Origin: Patiria pectinifera | Lineage: Eukaryota; Echinodermata; Asteroidea; Valvatida; Asterinidae | Assembly: GCA_029964075.1 (NCBI GenBank) | Contig: CM057135.1 | Span: 17,696,863-17,760,862 of the forward strand | Reading direction: 5' to 3' | Length of the DNA: 64,000 nt | Shown: in pieces, positions 21,318 through 33,910 of the stretch | Numbering within the stretch: position 1 is the first letter of the stretch | How the letters are laid out: each line of letters opens with the position of its first letter | Made by a program: the position numbers and the translations under genes | The notes under the pieces: model-generated | What the model was told of the DNA's origin: nothing | Database searches by the model: none | What the model saw: the letters and a program-made list of their open reading frames with translations, nothing else

Positions 21318-21909
21318 GTGAGTCAAAAAAGCAGCAACCCAAGTGTTGGGATGATAAGTGCAGTACTGCACGTAGCTGTAATATGTAAATTGTGGGCCCG
21401 TAACTTTATTATATGGTTGGAGATAATGGTCAAGCAGAGAGGGTGAACCAAGTCAGCAAATTTGACAGCCATTCCACGAAGTTGAAAGCTCCAATTCAAA
21501 ATCTTTTTTTTTAGTACAAGAATCATTCAGATCACTCATGTTCTTTTCACGCTATGGAATTTTAAACACAACCAATGTTTGAAAGTTCCGTTCATGGATA
21601 ACAAGAAAGGTGGGTGTTTTTCAGCAAAATGAAAACAATTCATACACATCCCTATGTGATCTGTTTTTGTTTGGCTGAAAGAAGACTTACCTTCTTGTGA
21701 TCTGAGGAAAATGTTTTAAAATAGTTGTTGTGTTTAAAATTCTAGATTTTAGTGTTTAAAAAGTAGTAAAGTGCCTAGGTGATTTAAATGATTCTTGTAC
21801 TAAATGAAAGGTTAAGGCTTGCATATGCTAGTTTTTGAAAGTGCTACATGCATAACCTAACTTAAAGATTAGTCGCGACATTTGGGTATTGCTTTTTTGA
21901 GTCACCCAT
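21318..21909. mobile_element. ~590-bp MITE with ~25-bp terminal inverted repeats
   Basis: The left end GGTGAGTCAAAAAAGCAGCA and the right end, whose complement starts GGTGACTCAAAAAAGCAATA, form imperfect terminal inverted repeats that continue into ACCCAA. There is no coding capacity. The superfamily is unresolved because no clear target duplication flanks it. Confidence 0.6.
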
Positions 21910-22344
21910 GGAGTACGTAATTAAAAGCAATAATTATTTAGAAAATATTGATTTTGATTAAAACATTAATGTGGACAACTTTTAATAATCAAATGACTCA
22001 AGACTTTAGTTTTATGATTCAATAGATGGTGATTTTTGTTCTGATTTTTTAAACTACAAAGATAATTCGAATTTGGATAATTTTGGATTTGCAGTGATCA
22101 GTTTTGATTTGAAGTTGACTCCTCAGGATGGCTGAGACTCCCCAGGATGGTTAAGCCTTTAATGCACTGCCAAGGTAGCCTTTGATGTGGAGGCTTCAGA
22201 GTCATCGGTGATGCTTTAAAATGAAAAAGAATAAAAATTGAATGAGCAGTGAAGTGAAGATTTCAATTTGAATATGTGATGTTAATTAAGTTAAGTTTCA
22301 GAGAAGAAATAGTTTGTGTGGTATGTAGCACTTAGAAGTTTAAT

Positions 22345-22394
22345 ACGGGCGATTCCATATACAGAGCGCCACCTAGAGGTTGCCACGGAGAGTC
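22345..22394 (+). repeat. Left terminal inverted repeat of ISL2EU element
   Basis: Fifty bases starting ACGGGCGATTCCATATACAG. The reverse complement at 30,180-30,229 is identical at every position; the next base differs. Confidence 0.95.
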
Positions 22395-22551
22395 GGTGTC
22401 TGCAGTGCATTGTGGGAGACGGTCGACAAAAAATATGCGCAGCGCGGGACACTTGAAAAAATTTAGCAAGTCCGGTCAGCAGTGAGTACCGCGCCAGCAG
22501 TTTCGCTAGCTTGTGATTCAATTATTTTCATTTTGTTTCATATTCATCGAG

Positions 22552-25500
22552 ATGGTGTTTTTTTGTGAAGCTGCAGAATGTTATGCTCATACGTCCAAGC
22601 TCAAAAATGCTGAAAAATATGCATGGATAGATGGAATAACGTGGATTAAATGGCCACGACAAAATCCTGCTACCGTGGCGAGATGGAAGCGTCTGATCAG
22701 GCGCGGAGGTAAAAACGAGCTGACCATAACCAAGCGCTCAAGGCTGTGTTCAAGGCATTTTGATCAGCACGATATCGATGAGTTTGGAATGCCCATGGGG
22801 ATCCCAAGTATTTCTCATGGAACAACTGGGGAAAACCAGTGAATCCACGATCGCTCGCCACATTGCAGAAGCTCGATGCAGCCAGAAGCAAAACGGAGGA
22901 GTCCCTTGATGAGCCTGTCCCTGATGCTGAAAGGCCTGATTCCAGGTCAATCATGGACGAGGGAGAGAGAGAGAAGTTGGAGAAAATTCAATGGAGCTTG
23001 GACGTAAGTAACAATGACAATGTCAATAATCATGTGAAAATCTCAGCCTAGGCCCAAGCCTAAATAAATTAACATAGGCCTAGCCTCATAAATGGCCAAT
23101 TCACTGGAATACCTCCGTAAATAAAAGCCACACTTGGAATATGTACCCGGGATGGAGAACTTTGTCATTTTTTTTTATTTTCACATTTTAAGACTGTAGT
23201 TTATTTACGCTTTAGAAGCATACTCGCCCTCTTTATAACAATAGAAAATTAGGCCCCCCCCCTTTCAGACATCTGTATTTCGTGTAATTTCCAGTTTCGT
23301 TTGCACACGTTTGCGTATCTAAATTCCATTACGAAATTACACGAAATGTAGTTGTCTGAAAAGAGGGGACTAATTTTTCCCATGGTCGAGTGTGCTTCTA
23401 AAGTGTAAATAAACTACAACTAAAGTCTAAATGTTAAAATTGGACAAAGTTCTACATTTTTGGGTAATATTTCAAGTGTGGCCTTTTTCACGGAGGTAGG
23501 CCTTGTCCAGTAAATTGGCCACATTTACATATGGGGCTAGTAATAATAGGCTTTCAATCAATCAACAAATTCAATCTTCTAATAATAATGGGCTTTGCAC
23601 AAAATATTCTGAGGATAATTAGCCACGATTAGGCCTCAAGAAACTGTGATCAAACTTTAGGCATAAAATTGTTGAACAATATTCAAGGCCAAGTAAAATA
23701 ATATACCAGTTGATTTTCCCTGCCCACTTCTTTCTTTTCTTTTTTTGTAATTTTCACAACCTCGGATGATTCTACAAACTTTAGTGATGTTTAGGAAGGT
23801 TTTGTGGTCACACTACAGGTTGAACTATTTTATCTTAATCCATTTTTTCAAGAAACGTTCCTCTTTAAAAACAAACAAAAACGGACGGTCACCTTTTTTT
23901 TTTACTTTACCAAATCTAATTTTAAAACCAACTGTCAAACACACATCTCACTTTTTTGCGATACCAATATTTTGACAAGGATGTCTGAACTAGACGATAA
24001 CGAATAACAGTGAGCAAAGTCAAAAGTCTCAACGGTGTGCAGATTTTCTATATTAAAATAGAAAAAAAATGACACAACACATACTTGTGGTTTATTTTTT
24101 TTCTTATTCACAACACCAACATGAATAAAATACTGAATCAAACTTTTCCTGTGCCTGACAGGTGTATGATAAAAAACAATTACGAAAAGATTTCTATAGA
24201 TTAAAATTGATAAGAAAATGACGATTGGAATTACCAAATTATTTTTTTTTTCAGGTTCATCTCCTCTCCCGTTGTGCAAAAATCCATTCATGTCTTTTAT
24301 AAAATGTATAATAAATTCTCATTACATTATTTTTGCTCACTTTTAACAAAATAGGATTGTCACCTTTCATCCAATGTTGCGATGAGACACCACAACCAGT
24401 GGATCATGATTACCTTCATTCCCATATAACCCAACCGTCATATGTGGATCAGAGCGTTCAAACCACCATGACTGTAGCAGACATCCAAGCACTAGAAAGT
24501 GAGGCCAATAACCCATCAAGAATACAAGGTCAAGACGTAGTGGACTTAGCTATTGACTCAGACGAGAGGGTGCAATTCTACACCGGACTTCACTCCAAAG
24601 CAGTTCTCCAGGGTAAGTTAGTTCGTTTTCATTCACTTCCTGGTTATTATACTTTTTTTCTTCCCACAAAAAAAGAATGAGATTTCTTTTTAATTCAAAG
24701 TTGGGATAATTTCCTCAGGCTACTGGACCGTCGCATTTCACGTTATTAGCAAATTAATTTGTAAATGTTTAGTGATGCACCGACAAGTGACCTGGGGGCA
24801 ATGATAAATTTAAAGAAATGACATTGTTGTACAATAAATCTTGCCTGTAATCATATTTACAGGAATAAACGCCACAACCAATTGCTCCTCTTAAAACAAT
24901 GGGGAAAAAACGAAGATAAACTTATGATTTCAATTTTGTTTTACTTCAGGTGTCTTTGATTCCATCAGTTTTGGAGTGGGGAACATGAAATACTGGCGTG
25001 GTGCAGAAAGTGCTAAGGAGAAGGAGTTTCAAAGAAAGGGCCAAAAACGTCCAGGTCGTGAGCATCAGCTGCCTGCCTTCTTCCAGTTCATCATGTGCTT
25101 AATGCGACTTCGCCTTGACCTTCAACTTCTCATTCTGGCTGATCTGTTTCAAGTTAGCTGTTCAACAGTGACAAGGATCACCACCACCTGGATCAGTTAC
25201 ATGCACCAGACACTTGTTCAAGCCCTACTGATTTGGCCATCACAGGAACACATAAGAAGATGGATGCCGGCTGACTTTAGGGATGCATTTCCTAACAAAC
25301 GTGTTGTAATTGACTGTTCAGATTTTTTTGTAGACAGACCCTGAAACAAGAATGAACAGTACAAAACATTCTCGCAGTATAAAAGTCACAATACATACAA
25401 GGTTTTGTTTGGGGTAGCTCCAAATGGAGCATTTACTTTTGTCAGTGATCTTTTGTCAGGAAACATCTCGGATAAATATCTAACAGAGAAGAGTGGATTG

Positions 25501-25890
25501 ATAGAAAAGCTTGATGATGGAGACGATGTGATGGCAGATAGGGGCTTCCATATTGAAGATGTGCTCTTGAAAAAGAATTCAACGCTCATCGCCCCTCCAT
25601 TTACCAGAAAATGGCACAATGCAAAGGGAAAGAGATTAAATGTTGAAGAAATAAGAAGAACAAGGAAAATCGCACGACTTCGTATCCATGTAAAAAGGGC
25701 TATCCAACGGGTTAAGTGCTGGCGTATAGTGAAGCATCAAATGCCTTGTTCCTTACAGAGTTGTGCCCCAATGATTGTCAAACTTGTGGCTGCTTTGTGT
25801 AATCTTCATGGTCCCCTGTACTACTCTAAAAATGAGCAAAACCTGAAGAAGGTAAAAGTGTCCAAGAGGAAACCTGTTAAGCGTTTATGA
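22552..25890 (+). pseudogene. THAP-domain DDE transposase of ISL2EU element, inactivated
   Basis: Exon 1 (22,552-23,003) starts MVFFCEAAECYAH and has a THAP-type C2CH finger ending RLCSRHF. A one-base shift near 22,840 joins it to PRSLATLQKLDAARS. It ends at the donor GAC|GTAAGT. Exon 2 (24,355-24,612) reads GLSPFIQCCDETP to GLHSKAVLQ. Exon 3 (24,950-25,890) holds the DDE_Tnp_4-like domain: MKYWRGAE, a helix-turn-helix (LADLFQVSCSTVTRI), first Asp in VVIDCSDFFVDRP, second Asp in VMADRGF. The expected third acidic residue, in the position usually read HVERAI, is Lys here (RIHVKRAIQRVKCW). A TGA also follows FVDRP at 25,342-25,344. Frameshift, stop and lost catalytic acid make it inactive. It would normally cut the element ends in the nucleus. 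Confidence 0.88.
23080..23522. mobile_element. Fold-back MITE, ~440 bp, in intron 1 of the ISL2EU transposase
   Basis: Two arms of about 200 bp are inverted copies. The left arm has GGCCAATTCACTGGAATACC, AAAGCCACACTTG, TTTAGAAGCATACTCGCCCTC; the right arm mirrors these (GAGTGTGCTTCTAAAG, AAGTGTGGCCTTTTTCACGG, CCAGTAAATTGGCC). The centre carries CGTGTAATTT..AAATTACACG. A second copy is at 40.5 kb. It has no coding capacity. Confidence 0.85.
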
Positions 25891-26886
25891 ATACTTAGTC
25901 AGAGAGCAGGGGTCCATGTCATGCAGCTGCTTACAGGGGTGTGAAATTTCAGCTTTAGAGTTGATTTCAGGTTTTTTTTGTTTCGGATTTATTTGGGGTT
26001 TTTCCCCAGCTTTTCCCTCACTTGCTGTGGACAAAAGTATAGGGGATTAAAAGGCTCTTTGTTGTCATAACTGTAATGATAGAAACATGACACAGGCTGG
26101 TTTCTAGAAGTATTTACACAATATTTAATGAGATTTAATGTTTATTTTTTTTCAAATAACTTATTGTTATTATATATTTATTCGCATTGTTTATCAAAAT
26201 ATTTATATAATATATACTGACATACAGAATCACTTCTGGCAATATAAAATATTAAATTACACAAGTGAAAGGAAGGCATATTTCAGTATTCTCTGTTTCT
26301 TTACTTATACTATAAATAATTTGAACATCCGGACTGATTGAAAATCAGCATTTGGTTTTTCCAAATGTTTTGAATCAAAACAATAATACATGGAAACTGA
26401 CAAAGGATAGGGTTCAAATTCCAACCAACCCACCCTCCCCCCCCCCACAAAAAAATCACCAATCAAACAAGCAATCAAAACAACACAAAAGAAAACACTT
26501 CATATACTTTTTGGGGCATAGACCGGACTGGTGATACACTTAATATCTAAAGCTCTGGATCAATGTCATAATATATATGCAATCCTTCATATCCCAATTT
26601 AATTGTCAGATGAATATGCCCCAAGCGTAATTTCAGGTGGGCCTAGCCTAGACTAGCAGTAGGCCTACTGGCTATAGGCTTATATTACATGTTCATCTGC
26701 AAATTACATGTTCATCTGAAAATAGCGCCCCCTAGCATAACGAAATGTATGATTCAAAAATCACCCCTTACATAATTATAGGCCCCTCCCCCTGCGCTTT
26801 TTGACGGTGCACCGACCTTCAATTTTCAAAGTTGGAGAACACTGCATCATGGCTAGCTGTTTCGCTGAAGAGTAAGAGTAGTAATA
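25891..26886. other. Spacer between the convergent ISL2EU genes
   Basis: AT-rich with poly-T, poly-C and AGGCCTA-like strings. No third gene is visible. Forward and reverse genes converge here, so polyadenylation sites are expected; AATATTTAATG- and AATAAA-like strings are too frequent to choose one. Confidence 0.4.
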
Positions 26887-29800
26887 TTACCCTTTAGGAC
26901 TGTGTGATATTGAATGGAGGAATACAAGTTCTGCCTTCTCTTTCAACAGTTCCCATCTTTCTTCATCAAATTGCAAAGTAATTATTACAATTCCTTTGCG
27001 GGTATATAGCAACAAGTCACATGTAGTAATGTTTGTCACTCCCATTTGAAACTGCACTTGGCTGTACCACGGTGAGGTTTTCTTCAGGTTCAACCTTCCA
27101 TCCATCCGCTGTAAGTGATAGGAAGGATCATTCTCTGGGATGTCTTCTGGACTGATGTCCCTATGCTTGTACGAACACTTTATTTCCAGAAGCTTTTGTC
27201 CATGGCACTTGCATGAGATGATCCCATCTGTGGATGCACCCATGAAGGGAGCAGTCTTGTCCAGCAAGAGTCCACACTCTTCTAATTCAAAGTCTGTGTG
27301 CTTTGGTGACTCAGTTTCTCTGTATAGCTGCCTTGCTATAGCTTCATGCATTTTCCCAAATTCCACTGCTTTACTAGTAAATGACTGATTTTTGCCTGAG
27401 ATTTTATCAAGCAGGGATTTGCATTTGTTTATGTCACGTGCAGATCTAACTGAGTCTGCATTACTTGCAGTAATTCTCCCTTCTCTTGCTTTGAACCAAG
27501 CTGGGTCAGACTGCTTCAAGTTCTTGAGTGCTTCAATTTGCTCATCAGTTGTGTTTGCAGCCAAGTAATCAATGAAACTGCCATCCTGTGATGATGCTTG
27601 GTACTGCTGGTAGAGGTCCTTGACAGAAGGTACAAGTACAGGAGACTGTGCCACTGGTGGATCGTTGACTAATGTCAGGAAAAGGGCTCCTGGATGTGAC
27701 TCTTCACAAACCTGAAAAAAAAACACCAAGAAACATTGTCTTGTGTAAACTTCAAACCAATCATCAAAAATAATTTTCTGTATTCCTGACTTCACTCCAG
27801 AGAATGGTGGTTAACTTGACAGTTTGGCCATTGACAAACTCATCCCTTGCCACCTCAGCTTAAAAGACTACTCCCTTGACAGTGGCAAGGCAATGAGCAA
27901 AGGTTGAGTTTATAAGGGGCAAATTTGCCTAGGGTTGAGCTTACAGAACCCACATACCATCATCTCCTCAACAAAAATATATGTAAAGTAAATAGACCAA
28001 GAAAGCAACAACATTATGCAAATTATGATCTGATTTATGTGCATGTACAGAAGTTACCGTTTTCTAAAATGCTGTGAGGTTGACCAATCATGGAATGTAA
28101 AAATGTGCATTTTCAAAGACCAAATCATATAAGGCTGTAGTACTGAATTTGAGCATCCTGACTTTCACTCACAATCAGATTTTAATGTTACTGACTGGCT
28201 TTTTGTATCATTAAACTCGCCTTTGAAATAAAACATCACCTACACTCTATTCACCTTTTTAAGATGATCCTGGATGTTAGCAATAGATGAGGCATTTATC
28301 ATCTTTGAGGGAGTGAAGTGCTCTGGAGTTGGACCAGGTTTCCTTGGCATTTTCTTTTCTCTCCTGTAGTCTAGCTCGTCCACTTTCACAGGCATTGAAG
28401 ACTTGCGAGGCTTTGTCCACAGACATGGCTCATCGGTGCCAACAGCAGTCCCCTTGTCCGTTCGCCTATCAACAAAGTCACTTACTGCAAACAGTAAAGC
28501 AACCACATGCTTACACGAACCATCATCTCTAGGGAAACAACAAGAAGAACGAAAATAAAACCAATACACACTTTAAAAACTGTAACTGTATAACAAGGAC
28601 ATCAAAACGCTGCATGTACATTTGTATATCTGTCTCCCTCCAAGTTTAGAATGGTAACACTCGAAAGCATTATGATATGGACACGTGTAGAGATGATGGC
28701 GCACTAGGAAGAACAGTGTTAGTGATTTTACCCTAGTGCAATAGTGTGGTAGAAAAAATCAGGATCTTTAAAGGTTTCCAATGTTAGAGCTCAATCCTTT
28801 GGAATTAAAATGGCCTGTTTTAATGCAGTTCTATATACTCCAGATGGATTGCACATAATGCATTTGAAGGTTGAAAGGAAGTTTGTTGGCAGAAATCACT
28901 TCGGCATGTCTGGTGAGAAGAACCCAAGTCTGGTACCGCTGGCCTGTCTGGCGTTGTTCTGGCTTGACTGTGGCCTTCACATATTCATGGGAAGTAATCC
29001 CGTGTATTTTACCTGAAAGAGGCAAAAAATTAATGATTATATAATTTACAAAAAAATTGCAAGAAAGCTGCTATTTCCATGATTTCGGTGACAGAGTAGC
29101 AAAATGAAATGAATTTTGCCATTTAAACCTCATGGGTCATTTTTAGTAACCAAAATTAGGCTATGTGAAATGTGCTCAAGCAGTAGGACCCCCAAGTGCA
29201 CAAACATAAAAAAATGAGGATAATGTTATGCATTCTTCAGGCAAGTTAATAAAATCTGTCTACGCTATTAATAAAAGCATAGACAGATTTTATTTAGACA
29301 TTGTTCACTTTGGTCTTGTCTACAAATAGAGGAATAGGCCCTAGCCTATTTCCTAAAAAAAAATACCCAACATATTATTGGGCAAAGAATGTAGTGTCAA
29401 CATACCATCATTACTTATCTGGTCATGTAAAATTCTATGGAGATGACTGGTCATGATGGAGATTAGGCTAGGATCCAAACAAATGGATGTAGGCTAGGCC
29501 TAGGCCTAATTCTTTTTCTCACCAAATTGTATTATTTTTTTTCACTTCAACTTTCCAGATTCTGTTTTGGAACTTTAAAAACAAATACAAATTGTGTCAA
29601 AATGTCCATCATTGATTGTAACAACTTCATGGACGTTTTTTTTCAATAACGAAAAATGAAAACTTGGCTTAACGTTTAACTAAAGGCCTAAGTATAAATA
29701 TGCCTATAGCAAGTAGGCTAGGCCTAGGCCTACTGTGCTTGTGCTAGTCTAGGCTCACCTGAAATTACGCTTTCCACATGACAGTCTTTGAACATCAGAA

Positions 29801-30155
29801 ACCCGTCGTCGCTTTTGTACTTCGGTAGCCGTTGTGGTGTCCATGCACAATTCTTGACAAGATATGCAAAGACGTCTCCGAGAGACACGGATGCCATCTC
29901 TGTCAAATCAGTACCCCACGAAACATCACGGTCATTCAGATCCAACACCGTCCCGTCACTCGACACAACTCTCCGACGTGCCTTCGCCGACTCTTTGTGA
30001 TCACTCCCTCCTAAAACCTTATACCTCTCCGATGCCTTTTCTGCCAACTCTTCTAACTCTCCTCTCTTCTTTCCATTGAATGGAATACCCCGCTCTTTCA
30101 AAAAAATTCTCAAGTTGGCTACTGACATTCGCTTAAACCGCGACAAGTCGGCCAT
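26887..30155 (-). CDS. YqaJ-type exonuclease gene (SAP-like, SWIM-like, YqaJ) of ISL2EU element, 4 exons
   Basis: Reverse-strand exons: 1) 29,759-30,155, ATG MADLSRFKRMSVANLRIFL, a SAP-like helix pair, ending ESVISG at a GTGAGC donor; 2) from 29,012 (after TCTTTCAG) KIHGITSHEYVKATVKPEQR to about 28,830; 3) 28,255-28,528, RDDGSCKHVVALLFAVSDF, the second half of a SWIM finger; 4) 27,711-26,887, the YqaJ nuclease with RITASNADSVRSA, a GKMHEAIARQLY box, MGASTDGI, LLEIKC and WYSQVQFQMGV. The catalytic D and E-x-K of the PD-(D/E)xK fold are present. The first C-x-C of SWIM, expected after exon 2, was not found and no good donor ends exon 2, so the gene may be damaged there. Its role in transposition is unknown. 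Confidence 0.8.
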
Positions 30156-30179
30156 GTTTATTTTTTTGTCGACCGGATG

Positions 30180-30229
30180 GACTCTCCGTGGCAACCTCTA
30201 GGTGGCGCTCTGTATATGGAATCGCCCGT
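30180..30229 (-). repeat. Right terminal inverted repeat of ISL2EU element
   Basis: Perfect inverse of 22,345-22,394, followed by the AT target-site copy. Identity of the two ends after any element-wide decay suggests fairly recent insertion or conversion. Confidence 0.95.
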
Positions 30230-30231
30230 AT

Positions 30232-31604
30232 TGAATTAGATTGAAATATGGTGTTTGGTGGTAGTCATGGTAAATTCTTCGTTTGTAAGATTAAGTGATA
30301 CATGCATTAAGGAAGAAGTTAGAATTAGTGGTGGAAAGACAGTTTAAAATGAAAATTTGGTGGTGGAGTATTTGATTTACGTTTTATAGTGGTGTGTTTT
30401 AGTTGTGATAAGTGGTGAAATGTTGGACATAATTATGTCTTAGTTTATCTTGTTGGATTACTTGGACTGTTATGCCCGAAAACAAAAACAGAGAAAAAAA
30501 TGCATACTACAGATTGATGCGAGTATATAATTTGTACTTTATAAAAGGGGGAGGAAAGGAATTGGGTGGGAGGAAATACTTGATGGGGCAGTCCAAATGA
30601 AATTGTAAGCCAGTGTATTCGTGTGTGGACCTACTGTACTGTGACTGGGCTGGAAATAAGCGAGTAGCACAACTATTTTTTTGTGTATGAGAAATTTGTG
30701 GAACTGCAGAATAGTGTATAAGAAATGTATAACAAATACAAAGACGTTGGTTGTAGACTATCATGGGTTTAACAAATGCACATGTGCTGAGCATGTTTTC
30801 TGTAAAGTATGATAATGACAAGAGATACTCAGTGAGCTGAGAATGAAGTGCAAAAAGACAATTGAATAGGATGTGGAAGATCAGTATGAAATGAGAGGAT
30901 GAAGCAGATGTGAATATTGGATAAATTGTACTAGTATGTGCAGGGTGCATGGTGGCCTGATGCGGGTGAATGAAGTGGACTAAATATGGAAATGTAATGG
31001 TAAAGGGATAATGGAGTCAATTGTTGAAATGAAGTTAAGTTGAAATACAAGTGTAAGTACTTACTGTTTGACACTCTGCACAACTTTGGTTGTCATGTAT
31101 GTCATTTGAGCACAAATAGGCAGCTGGAATTTGTCCAAAGATTTGATGTTTGCAAAGTCGAGGAGCATTTGCTCAGGCACATAGAACTCTTCGTCAGTGT
31201 CAGAGAGAAGAATTACATTGAATCTGTAGAAAATAGTAGTTAAGTTTGGTAGAAATGATATGCAGTGTTAAATTAGAATGAAGAAGAGTTTCATATGACT
31301 ACTAAGAAATAATGTGACATTTTACATTAATGACACAAGACGGTGTCGGAGCTGGGGGATGGTGGGATAATAATCGGCTTGTCCTGAATCAGGTGATATA
31401 GTAACCGTGTTTGGTCTGAAAATGCTAAGTTAAAGACCTAGTAGAATCCTCAGAAAAAAATGTGATATTGCTGCCTTAATTTATCGATCTGATGTCAATA
31501 AACACAATAACTATCAAAAATATTTGTTACTGTCATTTCGTAGAGATAAAAAACGCCACGAAATATTTATCATTTTGAGCCCGTAAAAATCCTTTTGTCT
31601 TAAA
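30232..31604. other. No recognisable gene
   Basis: AT-rich DNA rich in G/A on the forward strand, with GAAGTTAGAATTAG- and GTGGTGG-type strings. Short ORFs on both strands lack family features. The composition is like intronic DNA around 46-47 kb. Confidence 0.4.
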
Positions 31605-32050
31605 AGCGTTGACGTCACGTCCCTTTTTTGCATGTCGTGCATTAGGCCAAAAAAAAAAAATAAGTCGGTCTCTGGTCAGCGCGCGCGTCGATTTTAATCA
31701 TGCGCGTCGATCTTTTTTTTCCCAAAATGTTCCGCGGTAGCTCCAACAGCGCCCTCTATTTCCGCACCTCCTCAATTTTTATTTACCAAAGAGCACCAAG
31801 GAATGGGAAATTGCACCAAGGCAAATGATCGAAAGCACCAAGGCAAATTATGGAGGACACCAATGTACATGAGGACACCAAAAAAGCAAAATAGTACCCC
31901 ACCTTGTCTGTACAATCCAAGCTTGAAGAAAACAACAACAAAAAGCCGCGTGGCCGCGTCAATTCCGGAACTTTGGTCTGACCAGAGACCGATTTTTTTT
32001 TTTGGTGGGGGGCCTTATACGTATTTTTTTAAGCGTGACGTCATGGCGTG
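31605..32050. mobile_element. ~440-bp MITE with terminal inverted repeats containing a CRE palindrome
   Basis: The left side reads TGACGTCACGTCCCTTTTTT, then GCATTAGGCC, poly-A and AGTCGGTCTCTGGTCAG. The right side mirrors it: CTGACCAGAGACCGA, poly-T, GGGGCCTTATACG, TTTTTTTAAGCGTGACGTCA. The inverted repeats therefore span about 70 bp each, with gaps. No coding capacity, and the target duplication is not clear. Confidence 0.7.
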
Positions 32051-32157
32051 TAGTCGTGGCACTCGCGTCGCGGTAAAGCGCATGCATTGTGCTTATGTAC
32101 ACACACTCAGCTCGTTGAAAAGTTTGTCTCCTTATCGCGAATAAAAGTCAAAATCTG

Positions 32158-33849
32158 ATGGCTAGTAACTATTCTGAGTCCGACTTTAGTGACGACAATA
32201 TATCAAGTGATGATGAGACACCTGATTCTGACTCCAGTTTATCGTCTGTCGACGATTTGCCAGCAACTTCCGACGGCGATGCTGAAGCTGTGCAAGTTCG
32301 CGGTGCCGAACCGTACCGGTTCGAGCCGCTAGCCGACGCGGTAGACCTCGGTGAAGGTGGCGCAGACGATCGGCCAGTTGAAGACCAGGATCGTCTTTTG
32401 ACAATCTACTGGTAGAGTCTTAGTTGCATGTTCCTTGCTCTATGCATGTACTTTTCATTTCATTTAGGGTGGAATTCCAAAGGCTTTTTTTACCTAAATG
32501 TCAGAACAATGTTCGGGGAGTACCATCGTTGCGTTGATGTCGAACTTCTAGGACGATAGTGAGAGTTTACATTGCACTAGTGATAGCAGTGAAAGGCATG
32601 ATATGCATGCAGTGAGTGATAGGCATGATAAAATAGGCCACTGACGGGGAAAAAAATGGCCAGGATTTTCCATGGCCAGATATGGGAATCTTTCCCATCG
32701 CATTGTACAGGTGATGTTATGTCCTTCTTATCATTCCTTTTTTTCATTTGTTTTACTCGCTTACGCACACATAACTATTTTTTTGCGAAATGAAAATCAC
32801 CTGAAGACTAGTGGAAAACAAACTTATTTGGTAATGGATTTTATGCGGTATTACCAAATCGAAAAAAATATTATTTGAACATCAAGACAGTCTAAGGAAA
32901 TTAGACAAACCACACAATACATGATTTAGGCCTGTAACTGGTGTAATGTTTTTATTAACAGAAGGCATATTCACTTGTTTTGCTAACTTGATAGGTGCAC
33001 CTGTGGCCAATGTGTCATTCAGCCCGTGGTTGCCAAACTGCAAGTGTTGCCGGGAAATCGACAAAATAAAAGATAAGATGGCAGCCATTGAAGAAGGCCA
33101 TAAGCCGCTGCAGTGCATTACAGTGCACGAGTGGCTCGATGCGTGCTGCCTTAATCCCGCCACATTGGAGACAGCGTATCGGCAGTATCGCGCACAATAT
33201 GGCAGAGGAGTCGTCGAAGGGACACTCGATCAGTACGTAGTTTTTTTTTAATTTCACTGTCTTGTTCGCCATGAGAGAACACTGCACACGTGGTTATCCC
33301 CCCCCCCCATTTAATATAATTAAGGCCAAATATAGTTCCCTTATACTGTTTCTCGACATTACACACATTATAATACACATTTATTCATGAAGAATGCAAT
33401 GAAACAAATTGTGAACTCAGTGTTCCGGTTTTTGCCGTCCACCAATATACATGTATATACATATTGTACAATGTGAAACTCAGTGTCGCCACCCCGAGTG
33501 AAAGTGAGGACAATAACCGAGCATTTAGTGTGAATAGCTGGTGAACTGCCAAAACTTAATGAATTTACATGAAGCCAACACAAATTCTAACTTTTCCATT
33601 GAGCTTTTACCCTCAATGGAAGTATGTACATATCTGAATTTTTCACTCTGCAGAAAGTATCGTCATGTGGCTTACCGCCAGGTTGTTTGCTGGTGTTGGG
33701 GCTTCCTTGGTCGCCATAATAGAGTCGCTCTTCCCTCGTGTGTAATGGATAAATTCGTCGAACTTACCCCAGCGCTGATGGAAACTACAGAGGTTATCAG
33801 TACCCACCACTTGATTAAAATCTGTATTATTTTTTGTATTTTTTTTTAA
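32158..33849 (+). pseudogene. P2X7-domain (ballast-like zinc domain) protein gene, three exons, one frameshift
   Basis: Exon 1 (32,158-32,411) gives an acidic Ser/Asp-rich N-terminus, then RGAEPYRFEPLADA. Exon 2 (32,995-33,232) starts so that TG+G encodes Trp, giving WCTCGQC. It carries CKCCREIDKIKDKM and CITVHEWLDACCLNPATLE..YRQYRAQYG. Exon 3 (from 33,654) reads KYRHVAYRQVVCWCWGFLGR and NRVALPSC. PYRFEP, WCxCGxC, CxCCREI, VCLNP..LxxA and YRQ..WCWGxLGR are the conserved elements of the cytosolic C-terminal domain of P2X7 receptors, found alone in many marine invertebrate genes. Frames before and after CGQCVIQPVVA are offset by one base in an AAA run near 33,035, so it is either mutated or a sequencing error. 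No ion-channel part exists here. Confidence 0.8.
32412..32994 (+). other. Intron 1 of the P2X7-domain gene
   Basis: Runs from donor GTAGAG to acceptor CTTGATAG. The only structure noticed is a GATAGGCATGATA/ATATGCATGCAGTGAGTGATAGGCA direct repeat near 32,580-32,630. Confidence 0.6.
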
Positions 33850-33910
33850 GTTTCTTTTCGAACTTCATTTACATTAATTGTCTCCAAAGTTTAAGCAGCT
33901 TATACATGTA

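Larger units (their letters stand above)
22345..30229 (+). mobile_element. ISL2EU-type DNA transposon, 7,885 bp
   Basis: Perfect 50-bp terminal inverted repeats lie at 22,345-22,394 and 30,180-30,229, flanked by AT on both sides (22,343-22,344 and 30,230-30,231), a 2-bp target duplication. Inside are a forward four-part transposase gene with an N-terminal THAP finger and a DDE domain, and a convergent reverse gene with a divergent SWIM region and a YqaJ-type exonuclease domain. The THAP-DDE plus YqaJ gene pair with AT target duplication is, as I recall, diagnostic of the ISL2EU group. The intact ends contrast with the disabled transposase, so this copy could move only if supplied in trans. 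Confidence 0.85.
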
